A program made the position numbers and the translations under genes. Shown here piece by piece: positions 1-5,086 of a stretch of 5,568 nucleotides of DNA. Source of the stretch: Acidobacteriota bacterium. Lineage in GTDB: Bacteria > Acidobacteriota > Polarisedimenticolia > J045. The stretch lies in NCBI GenBank assembly GCA_020350085.1, contig CP070706.1, forward strand, positions 360,323 through 365,890, in the 5' to 3' direction. Numbering within the stretch: position 1 is the first letter of the stretch; each line of letters opens with the position of its first letter. The notes under the pieces are model-generated. The model was not told the DNA's origin. It did no database searches and saw only the letters and a list, made by a program, of their open reading frames with translations.

Positions 1-1
1 A

Positions 2-1135
2 GCGGTTTATGACATACGTGATCCCTCGCTCCCGATCTTCAGGTATACATTGAACAGCCACAGTCCCCTGGATATGCAGGTAATCGACCATAGGTTGATC
101 GTCGCCGACGGTATCGGTGGGTTGACGATTCTGGACGTTAGCGAGCCGCAAGCCGCCTACGTGATGTCGCACCATCCGACGCCGGGATCAGCCCGAGGTG
201 TGGCGTTCAAGGACGGCTACGCGCTGGTCGCGAATCGGGAAGGAGGTCTGCAGATCGTGGCCGTCAATCCGCGCCTCGAGAACTTGGTTTGGGTCGACGA
301 GACGACGATCTCCGTCACCGTTCCGACCGGCTACACTCCTGGACCGTACGACGTGCGCGCGGAGGATCCAGAAACGGGTGAAGCTACGCTCCCAAACGCG
401 CTTCTCATCTGTGCACTGAAGACGATCGAGGCCAGGCTCGACCCGGTGGTCGACCCTGACGCGGGGCACTTCGTCTGGCCGCTGGCTTGGCGAGCTTCGA
501 TTCTCGATCGAACCTCGACCGCGAGCGCCGGTTACCAAGCGAGACTCCGGCTTCCATCGTTGCCAGGCGAGGTCGTCGTGACCGATGAGTTGGTCGCGGA
601 CGCAAGCAGGGACACGATCGAAATCACGCTTTCAGCCGCGGGCGATCGTGCAGAGGTGACACTTACGGGTGCCGATACCGCTCGGCTGCGCGAGCGATGG
701 GTCGAAGCGATCTCGGAGGGTGGTTTCCAACTTCCGGCGCTCAGTGCGACCAGCTTTGGTGATGTGCGGCTGGCGCTCGAGACCGAGCTGCCCGCGGGAC
801 GCCTCGGTGCTGCGTCTTTCATCCCGGTACCGCATGGAGAGGAGCCTGGGATGCGTTTTCGCTACGATCTCGAGGACGGTGTCTTGCTCAGCGCGCGCGG
901 CTGGGGTGCGGCAGCCGACATGACGATCGAGACGACGCTGTTCGAGGCCAACGGGTGCCGCTCTTCGCTGACGCTGAGCTATCGCGACGAGCTGCGGGAT
1001 CGCTGTTACGAGCTTGCCGACGAGCTGCCGGGCCTCGCGTCGCTGTGTGATACTGGCAAGCCGTTGATGCTTCCTGCGACGCACCACTCGTCGGCACGGG
1101 AGCAGCGCCACCACGTCCGGCGTCGAGCAAGGTAA
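2..1135 (+). CDS. LVIVD-repeat protein with TIG-like segment, 5' end cut by window
   Basis: The frame is open from base 2, in phase, to TAA at 1133-1135, so the TTG at 50 is internal and the real start lies to the left. The first ~85 codons hold beta-propeller-type LVIVD repeats: a blade end near VYDIRDPSLP, then a fuller copy with LIVADGIGGLTILDVSEP, then a third with GYALVANREGGLQIVAV. Nucleotides ~269-409 read like a TIG/IPT beta-sandwich strand set (TISVTVPTGYTPGPYDV, then a closing LPNALLI). The remaining ~240 residues (410-1132) match no family I recognise; they contain four cysteines (codons at 410, 956, 1004 and 1046) and end in a basic His/Arg-rich tail. In the known family, LVIVD proteins are usually secreted or surface-attached and bind unknown ligands. 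The upstream signal peptide is not visible. mutM follows 75 bases downstream on the same strand with no clear terminator between. Function is unknown; LVIVD membership is fairly sure. Confidence 0.82.
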   Translation, partial: AVYDIRDPSLPIFRYTLNSHSPLDMQVIDHRLIVADGIGGLTILDVSEPQAAYVMSHHPTPGSARGVAFKDGYALVANREGGLQIVAVNPRLENLVWVDETTISVTVPTGYTPGPYDVRAEDPETGEATLPNALLICALKTIEARLDPVVDPDAGHFVWPLAWRASILDRTSTASAGYQARLRLPSLPGEVVVTDELVADASRDTIEITLSAAGDRAEVTLTGADTARLRERWVEAISEGGFQLPALSATSFGDVRLALETELPAGRLGAASFIPVPHGEEPGMRFRYDLEDGVLLSARGWGAAADMTIETTLFEANGCRSSLTLSYRDELRDRCYELADELPGLASLCDTGKPLMLPATHHSSAREQRHHVRRRAR

Positions 1136-1210
1136 GACGTCGCGGGGGCGCTGCTCGGTTCCACCTGGGCTTGCTCCGTTCGAAAAAGGAGGCACCACGG
1201 CGAGGATCGC

Positions 1211-2098
1211 ATGCCCGAGCTTCCCGAGGTCGAAACGGTTGCGCGGCAGCTCGCTCCGATGGTACGCGAACGACGACTGCGACGCGTGCGGATTCTCGAT
1301 CAGCTTCTGCGCAGCGGTCGCTGTCCACCCTACTCTGGTCGCCTGATCGCGAACGTCTTTCGCTTCGGCAAGCAGGTCCTGTTCGAGCTGGATCGTTCAG
1401 AGCGCGATGACGCCGTGCTGTATCTGGCGATCCACCTGCGGATGACGGGGAGATTGCTCCATGTGGATCGGCGGCCTCGGTGCCGTTCGCATCTGCGAGC
1501 CGTGCTAGAGCTCGACCGCGGAGCCGTGCTGTTCATCGACCCGCGCCGATTCGGGACCCTGCGCTGGCTGCGTACGCCCGAACAAGCGGCGCCAGGCGCC
1601 ATCGAGCCGCTTGGTCCATGCTTCACGGCTGAGCGGCTCGCCGAGGAGCTGGGTCGCAGCCGCCCGCCCATCAAGCCCTGGTTGCTGCGGCAGGATCGTC
1701 TCGTAGGGCTGGGTAATATCTATGCATCGGAGATCTTGCACGAGGCTCGGCTCTCACCTCTGCGAGCCACGAATACGTTGCGACCGGCCGAGATCACTCG
1801 CCTGCACAGGGCGACGCGGGCCGTCCTCGAGCGGGCCATCGAGCACTGCGGGACGACATTCTCAGATTTCCAGGATGCTCGGGGAGTGACCGGCTCGTAC
1901 CAACGCTTCCTCGCCGTCTACGGTCGGGAGGGCGAGCCGTGCCTGCGCTGCGCCGGGCCGATCGTCCGCCTCGTCCAACAACAGCGAAGCACGTTTTTCT
2001 GCCCGCGCTGTGTGCAAACCCCAAGACGGCACCGGAAGAGCGGGCGGCCCCAAAAAAGAAGCGAGCCGGCTGCTCAGACCGGCTCTCTTTGCCATTGA
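1211..2098 (+). CDS. mutM: Formamidopyrimidine-DNA glycosylase / AP lyase (MutM, Fpg)
   Basis: This is a bifunctional base-excision repair enzyme that removes 8-oxoguanine and Fapy lesions and cleaves the abasic site by beta,delta-elimination. The N-terminus is MPELPEVETV, giving the catalytic proline (residue 2, N-terminal after Met removal) and glutamate 3, which fixes the start at ATG 1211. Lys54 in FRFGKQ matches the conserved catalytic lysine. HLRMTG (Met78) and DPRRFG (110-115) supply the void-filling residues. VGLGNIYASEIL (165-176) is the H2TH DNA-binding signature. The C-terminal zinc finger is complete (Cys244, Cys247, Cys264, Cys267, spacing 2-16-2) with Arg259 in the finger hairpin. 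A nearby GAGG (1202-1205) gives a 5-base Shine-Dalgarno spacing; a stronger AAAGGAGG (1185-1192) lies too far away to serve this ATG. The protein is 295 aa against about 270 for the family. The excess is a basic tail after Cys267, encoded across a hairpin (see the terminator entry). Confidence 0.97.
   Translation: MPELPEVETVARQLAPMVRERRLRRVRILDQLLRSGRCPPYSGRLIANVFRFGKQVLFELDRSERDDAVLYLAIHLRMTGRLLHVDRRPRCRSHLRAVLELDRGAVLFIDPRRFGTLRWLRTPEQAAPGAIEPLGPCFTAERLAEELGRSRPPIKPWLLRQDRLVGLGNIYASEILHEARLSPLRATNTLRPAEITRLHRATRAVLERAIEHCGTTFSDFQDARGVTGSYQRFLAVYGREGEPCLRCAGPIVRLVQQQRSTFFCPRCVQTPRRHRKSGRPQKRSEPAAQTGSLCH
2052..2090 (+). terminator. Terminator-like hairpin inside the 3' end of mutM
   Basis: GAGCCGG (2063-2069) pairs perfectly with CCGGCTC (2079-2085) around a 9-base loop. 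Beyond a C/T mismatch the stem can extend with 2061/2087, 2060/2088 and 2059/2089. An A6 run (2052-2057) precedes it and TCTTT (2086-2090) follows. Read on the minus strand, the same hairpin is followed by a better T6 tract, so it could work in both directions. It lies wholly before the mutM stop codon at 2096-2098, an unusual position because translating ribosomes would cover it. The hairpin is seen directly; its activity as a terminator is inferred. Confidence 0.6.
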
Positions 2099-2115
2099 GG
2101 AAGGAAAATGCTGCT

Positions 2116-2141
2116 CGCCCCCTTTGTAAGCAAACGGGGTG
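2116..2141 (+). repeat. Imperfect inverted repeat after mutM
   Basis: CCCC-C-TTTG (2118-2126) faces CAAA-C-GGGG (2131-2139) across a TAAG loop. One C/C mismatch interrupts the stem, and two further outer pairs (2117/2140 wobble, 2116/2141) are possible. There is no T tract after it, so it is a poor intrinsic terminator. It may add to 3'-end structure of the mutM transcript. No function is assigned. Confidence 0.4.
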
Positions 2142-2146
2142 CCAAC

Positions 2147-2264
2147 TCTGAGAACGTTCGTCAATGTTCATTCTAGTTTGTCTTGGTTCCAGAAGCGGAC
2201 TTTCGTGCCTTGCTGGTTCTCATTCTGAAAACACGTGCGGGAGGGGCGATTCTCAATCTGAGAA
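2147..2264 (+). promoter_or_regulatory. Cluster of TCTGARAA boxes, candidate operator region
   Basis: TCTGAGAA occurs at 2147-2154 and 2257-2264, and TCTGAAAA at 2224-2231. The two downstream copies sit in a longer shared motif, TTCTCA-NTC-TGARAA. That at 2250-2264 is a perfect 6+3+6 inverted repeat, and that at 2217-2231 has one mismatch. Their start-to-start distance is 33 bp, close to three helical turns. A perfect 8-bp palindrome, GAACGTTC, lies at 2152-2159. The region is the only non-coding DNA before the SDR / 5-alpha-reductase pair and is more AT-rich than its surroundings, so promoter and operator function is a reasonable inference. I cannot pick a convincing -35/-10 pair. Confidence 0.4.
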
Positions 2265-2265
2265 A

Positions 2266-2317
2266 GCCCTGCCCCGACCAGCCGCGCCCCCGCCTTCGGC
2301 GGGCGGCAGGTCAGGGC
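2266..2317 (+). promoter_or_regulatory. Long GC-rich leader hairpin before the SDR gene
   Basis: Nested pairing is visible: GCCCT (2266-2270) with AGGGC (2313-2317), GACC (2276-2279) with GGTC (2309-2312), GCCG (2281-2284) with CGGC (2304-2307), and CCCGCC (2289-2294) with GGCGGG (2298-2303) around a TTC loop. Unpaired bases are an A/A mismatch (2280/2308) and left-arm bulges at 2271-2275 and 2285-2288. The right arm contains the only Shine-Dalgarno-like bases (AGG 2308-2310, AGGG 2313-2316), just before the GTG at 2322. Folding would therefore hide the ribosome binding site. GGGGCG at 2243-2248 could instead pair with CGCCCC at 2285-2290, giving a competing fold. Regulation is inferred. Confidence 0.45.
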
Positions 2318-2321
2318 CCCG

Positions 2322-3323
2322 GTGACGAGCCTCGTCACAGGAGCCTCGGGCCACGTCGGAGCCAATCTGGTTCGCCGGTTGCTTAAGAGAGGCTCGAAGG
2401 TCCGAGTCATCGTCCACGAGGACTCGCGCGCGCTGGCCGGACTCGACGTGGAGCGGGTTCGAGCCGACGTCCGCGACGCGCGGTCGGTTTTGCGAGCCGT
2501 TGCCGGGGCGCGCGTGGTCTACCATCTTGCCGCTCGCATCACACTCGCCCCGCGATGCGACGACGAGGCGCTGAAAGTCAACGTCGAGGGCACGCGCCAC
2601 GTCGTAGCGGCTTGCCTCGAGAGTGGTGTGCGGCGGCTGATCCACGTCAGCTCGGTCCACGCTCTCGAGCAACGACCGCAGGGGTTCTCTCTCGATGAGC
2701 ACAGACCGCTAGCGCTCGGAGCTCGCGAGCTTCCGTACGACCGCAGCAAAGCACTCGCTGAGCAGGTCGTTTTCGACGGCGTCGCCAGAGGCCTCGACGC
2801 GGTGATCGTCAACCCGTGCGCGGTGCTGGGTCCTCACGACTACAAACCCTCGCGCATGGGAACGGTACTGTTGGCGCTGGCGCGCCGGCGCCTGCCGGCG
2901 CTCGTCGCTGGCGGCTACCACTGGATCGACGCACGCGATCTGACCGAAGCGCTCGTCGAAGCGGAAAAAAGGGGCCGCACCGGTGAGCGATACCTCGTCG
3001 CCGGCCCGTGGTGCTCGCTCGAGGACCTGGCCGCGCTCGTGAGCGAAACCACCGGAATGTCGGCCCCGCGCTTGGCTGCACCGATGTGGCTGGCCAGGAT
3101 CTGCGCGCCGCCGTCGGCAGCCATCGGACGGATCGCCGGCCATGAGCCGCTCTTCAGCCCGACGTCGCTTCGCGTCCTGAGAGTTGCAAATCCCGTCGTG
3201 TGCTGCGAGCGCGCTCGTGACGAGCTGGGCTTGACGACGAGGCCGCTCGCGCAGACCGTCAGGGACACGATCGAGTGGTATCGCGAGCAAGGCGAGCTCG
3301 ACCGAGAACCCCGCAGTGAGTGA
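2322..3323 (+). CDS. Extended SDR: NAD(P)-dependent epimerase/dehydratase, 3-beta-HSD / dihydroflavonol-reductase-like
   Basis: This is a 333-residue, full-length extended short-chain dehydrogenase/reductase that should oxidise or reduce a hydroxyl/keto group with NAD(P). The Rossmann signature is at the N-terminus (LVTGASGHVG, glycines 7, 10 and 13). YHLAA (67-71) follows the fourth strand. HVSSVHA (108-114) carries the catalytic serine. Tyr139 and Lys143 form the YxxxK pair (YDRSK). NPCAVLGPHD (164-173) is typical of the 3-beta-hydroxysteroid dehydrogenase / dihydroflavonol-reductase / HpnA-like branch. The GTG at 2322 places LVTG at residue 4, as is usual for the family; the best ribosome site is a weak AGGG five bases upstream, inside a hairpin. 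The gene ends by overlapping the next one by 8 bases, implying translational coupling to a steroid 5-alpha-reductase homologue. That makes a sterol or other isoprenoid lipid a plausible substrate, but the sequence alone does not prove it. Nucleotide-sugar or hopanoid-related roles remain possible. Confidence 0.88.
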   Translation: MTSLVTGASGHVGANLVRRLLKRGSKVRVIVHEDSRALAGLDVERVRADVRDARSVLRAVAGARVVYHLAARITLAPRCDDEALKVNVEGTRHVVAACLESGVRRLIHVSSVHALEQRPQGFSLDEHRPLALGARELPYDRSKALAEQVVFDGVARGLDAVIVNPCAVLGPHDYKPSRMGTVLLALARRRLPALVAGGYHWIDARDLTEALVEAEKRGRTGERYLVAGPWCSLEDLAALVSETTGMSAPRLAAPMWLARICAPPSAAIGRIAGHEPLFSPTSLRVLRVANPVVCCERARDELGLTTRPLAQTVRDTIEWYREQGELDREPRSE

Positions 3324-4074
3324 AGTGATCGTCTACTTCGCCCTACTCGGCTGCTGGTTCGTACTGTCAGTGGCAGCGTTTGTCGCGCTCATGTTCGTCG
3401 CGGCACCGTACGGCAGACACACGCGCCCCGGCTGGGGCCCGACCATACCGGCGGCAGTCGGCTGGGTGCTGATGGAGCTACCGGCCGTTGTCGCGTTTGC
3501 CGTGTTCTACGCGTTGGGCGATCGGCAGACCGGCTGGGCTTATCTTGCGTTTCTTGGTTTGTGGCAGCTGCATTACCTGCATCGCACTTTCGTGTACCCG
3601 CTGAGGCGTCGCGGCAGCGGCAAGCGTATGCCGGTCGTGATCACGCTTTTGGCCCTCGCATTCAACTGCGTCAACGCTTACCTCAACGCACGTTACCTGT
3701 TCGCGCTCGGGCCGGCCTATTCTCATGACTGGGCTCGCGACCCGCGCTTCATTGCGGGTGTCGCACTATTTCTGCTCGGCTTGCTGGTCAACGTACGAAG
3801 CGACGATACGTTGCTCCGACTCCGCCGCAGCGGACAGGACTACGCCGTGGCCCGCAGTGGTTTGTTCCGCCTCGTTTCATGCCCGAATTACCTCGGAGAG
3901 ATCGTCGAGTGGTGCGGATGGGCCATGTTGACGTGGTCGTGGCCCGGGCTCGCGTTCGCGCTCTGGACCGCTGCAAATCTCGTCCCGCGCGCGCTGTCCC
4001 ATCATCGCTGGTACCGGCAGCGTTTCGCTGACTACCCGCCCGAGAGAAAAGCACTGATACCGTTCGTGCTCTGA
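3316..4074 (+). CDS. Steroid 5-alpha-reductase family (3-oxo-5-alpha-steroid 4-dehydrogenase) membrane enzyme
   Basis: The 252-residue protein matches the length of human SRD5A1/SRD5A2 (about 255 aa) and is colinear with them from recall. Family members reduce the delta-4 double bond of 3-oxo steroids with NADPH in the membrane. Visible landmarks are YGRHT (32-36), MELP with Glu54 (counterpart of SRD5A2 Glu57), HYLHRTFVYP with Tyr87 (counterpart of Tyr91), NVRSDD with Asn159 and Asp163, then Arg170, NYLGEIVEW (191-199) with Asn191 and Glu195, a paired histidine at 229-230, and the C-terminal DYPPERKALIPF. About six to seven hydrophobic spans are apparent (roughly 4-31, 45-66, 72-84, 105-124, 143-160, 197-222). 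All catalytic and NADPH-contact positions I can align are kept, so it looks active. The GTG start at 3316 overlaps the SDR stop, with no promoter of its own. The physiological substrate is unknown; a trans-enoyl reductase or other lipid reductase role is the main alternative. Confidence 0.92.
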   Translation: MSEVIVYFALLGCWFVLSVAAFVALMFVAAPYGRHTRPGWGPTIPAAVGWVLMELPAVVAFAVFYALGDRQTGWAYLAFLGLWQLHYLHRTFVYPLRRRGSGKRMPVVITLLALAFNCVNAYLNARYLFALGPAYSHDWARDPRFIAGVALFLLGLLVNVRSDDTLLRLRRSGQDYAVARSGLFRLVSCPNYLGEIVEWCGWAMLTWSWPGLAFALWTAANLVPRALSHHRWYRQRFADYPPERKALIPFVL

Positions 4075-4099
4075 AGCGCGGCTTCGACACGAAAAGGAC

Positions 4100-4136
4100 G
4101 GGACGGGCGTCACGCTCGTTTCGTGACGCCCGTCCC
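4100..4136. terminator. 15-bp perfect hairpin between convergent genes
   Basis: Bases 4100-4114 and 4122-4136 are exact reverse complements (GGGACGGGCGTCACG on the left arm), with a 7-base CTCGTTT loop. The hairpin sits 25 bases after the 5-alpha-reductase stop and about 100 bases beyond the stop of the minus-strand gene. AAAA at 4092-4095 makes a short T run after the hairpin on the minus strand. On the plus strand a G-rich tract follows instead of a T tract. It most likely ends transcription from both sides, with the minus direction looking more canonical. Confidence 0.75.
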
Positions 4137-4152
4137 CGGGGAGGAGTGGTGA

Positions 4153-4174
4153 GGGGTGGGGGGAGGGGAGGGGG
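4153..4174 (+). other. Four-run G-quadruplex motif
   Basis: Runs of G lie at 4153-4156 (G4), 4158-4163 (G6), 4165-4168 (G4) and 4170-4174 (G5), separated by single bases T, A and A. A further G4 is at 4138-4141. Four runs of at least four G with one-base loops is the most stable class of predicted quadruplex, so the match to the motif is certain although in vivo folding is not shown. The opposite strand is a C-rich, G-poor tract in the 3' untranslated part of the minus-strand gene, which could also serve as a Rho loading site. Confidence 0.75.
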
Positions 4175-4237
4175 TCAGGTTCCGACACGCCGAGGCAAAC
4201 CGGGATTCTCCGACGTCAGCCGCGACGCGTTCTCGTC

Positions 4238-4765
4238 TTACCAGCGCCAATCGACGGCGATGCGTGGTCCATAGAATCTCACACGCCCGTGGTCGTCGTC
4301 GTACGAATCGTCGTCCTCGTATCGATGACGGCGCACGCGCTGATGCCACCCCTGACGCTCGAGCTGGTCAACAAGCCTGGTGACACGCGCGAAGCGCTCA
4401 TGCAACCGCCGGTGGCCATGCAGGCGATACACCGCGCGCTCGGCGTGGCCGTAGCTGCGCTGGAGTGCGCGAAACTCGCGCTCGACACGCCAAGGCTCTC
4501 GGAGTGCAAACCGCTCGAGCGTGAAGTGGAACCGATCCGCGTGAACGGCGAGCAGGCGGAGAGCATCGAGGGCGCGAGCCTCCCTGTACCTGCCGTGGTG
4601 AACGTGCCGTACGGCAGTCCGGTACGCGCGCTCGGCGGCGTTATCGAGTTCGTGGGCAAGCTGGACCGGATGTTGGCCCACAGGAACGTGCCGATGTCGC
4701 TGGCCCGCCCACACGAACGGGGCGAAGCCGAGGACGGTGAGTGCAAGGACGAGCGTCTTCTTCAT
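4238..4765 (-). CDS. Exported His/Arg-rich hypothetical protein
   Basis: I do not recognise a named family. The 175-residue product begins with a textbook Sec signal peptide: MKK, a hydrophobic core, and a probable signal peptidase I cut after WA at 20. The mature part has 16 histidines and many arginines. It is mainly helix-compatible, with repeated ARALDALRLL- and FRALQRSYGHAERA-like amphipathic stretches (residues ~35-135), suggesting a helical bundle. An acidic patch, EDDDSYDDD (150-158), follows a basic stretch, and the protein ends in VDWRW. His clusters (24-26, 54-57, 116-122) could bind metal ions, but no fixed metal motif is evident. The start is supported by GGAGGT five bases upstream of the ATG. 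It is transcribed alone, convergent to the 5-alpha-reductase gene. Periplasmic location is a confident inference; function is unknown. Confidence 0.85.
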   Translation of the reverse strand: MKKTLVLALTVLGFAPFVWAGQRHRHVPVGQHPVQLAHELDNAAERAYRTAVRHVHHGRYREARALDALRLLAVHADRFHFTLERFALREPWRVEREFRALQRSYGHAERAVYRLHGHRRLHERFARVTRLVDQLERQGWHQRVRRHRYEDDDSYDDDHGRVRFYGPRIAVDWRW

Positions 4766-4770
4766 GGTTC

Positions 4771-4776
4771 ACCTCC
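4771..4776 (-). promoter_or_regulatory. Strong Shine-Dalgarno of the His-rich gene
   Basis: On the minus strand GGAGGT is followed by GAACC and then ATG (4765-4763). This is the strongest correctly spaced ribosome site in the window. It settles both the strand and the start of this gene against long overlapping frames on either strand. Confidence 0.85.
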
Positions 4777-4817
4777 GTTCAGCGTTCGCTTGCTGTCGGA
4801 TCACTGAGAAAGCAACG

Positions 4818-4890
4818 GCCGTGCCACGGCTCTAAACATTTGATGCGTAGTCATTTACAGCTCTAAGCACGAGAATGTCTAACGCGATCT
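4818..4890 (-). promoter_or_regulatory. AT-rich island with repeats, probable promoter region of the His-rich gene
   Basis: Directly upstream of the minus-strand gene, 4831-4869 is markedly AT-richer than the rest of the window. Two direct copies, GCTCTAAACA (4829-4838) and GCTCTAAGCA (4860-4869), lie 31 bp apart, about three helical turns. A perfect 6+1+6 inverted repeat, GCCGTG-C-CACGGC, spans 4818-4830 and abuts the first copy. On the minus strand weak hexamers can be picked (for example TTAGAG, 17 bases, TCAAAT) but none is close to consensus. Promoter location is inferred from position and composition. Confidence 0.35.
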
Positions 4891-5086
4891 GTCCTCTGCC
4901 GGGGACTGCCGGCGTCGCCTCCGGGACACGTTCGGATCGCCCGGCTCCAGCCGGCGGGTCGGTTTCGGACACGGACTTGCGGGCGGTCCGTAGCCTCCGC
5001 GCGGCCGACGGCTTCTGAACCCGCAGGAGCCATCAAACGGGTGCTCTTCGCTCGTGGATCGCAATCTGTCCCGTGTTCCGGGCTGA
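4891..5086. other. Gene-free stretch left of the transposase
   Basis: No frame here has a ribosome site, a recognisable domain or convincing protein-like composition, and both strands carry only GC-driven spurious frames. The left end of the insertion sequence should fall in this stretch or just beside it. I cannot identify a terminal inverted repeat because the right end of the element is outside the window. An 8-base match, ATCTGTCC, occurs at 4887-4894 and 5064-5071 with loosely similar flanks, too weak to call a repeat. Confidence 0.5.

Noticed and set aside
1171..1192. AAAGGAGG at 1185-1192 as evidence for an earlier start or a small gene before mutM
   Set aside because: MutM must begin with Met-Pro-Glu for catalysis, fixing 1211, and no initiation codon with a plausible product lies at correct spacing after the AAAGGAGG.
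632..1198. 188-codon minus-strand frame opposite the LVIVD gene
   Set aside because: Arg/Pro-rich composition typical of the reverse of GC-rich coding DNA, no domain, no ribosome site, and the plus strand has clear repeat motifs.
2152..2168. GAACGTTC followed by GTTC, considered as an SOS/LexA box after mutM
   Set aside because: The spacing fits neither the CTGT-N8-ACAG nor the GAAC-N4-GTTC arrangement, and mutM is not a standard SOS gene.
2709..3290. 193-codon minus-strand frame opposite the SDR
   Set aside because: Shadow of a confidently identified SDR; no motif.
4279..4746. 155-codon second minus-strand frame overlapping the His-rich gene
   Set aside because: Ser/Thr/Ala-rich out-of-frame shadow with no start signal of its own.
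4289..4807. 172-codon plus-strand frame opposite the His-rich gene
   Set aside because: No ribosome site or domain. The minus strand has a signal peptide and GGAGGT at correct spacing. The hydrophobic MVVVVRIVVLV start is just the reverse of the Asp/Arg-rich C-terminal codons.
4887..5071. ATCTGTCC repeated at 4887-4894 and 5064-5071, considered as element ends
   Set aside because: The copies are direct, not inverted, and similarity fades quickly outside 8 bases; expected by chance in this composition.
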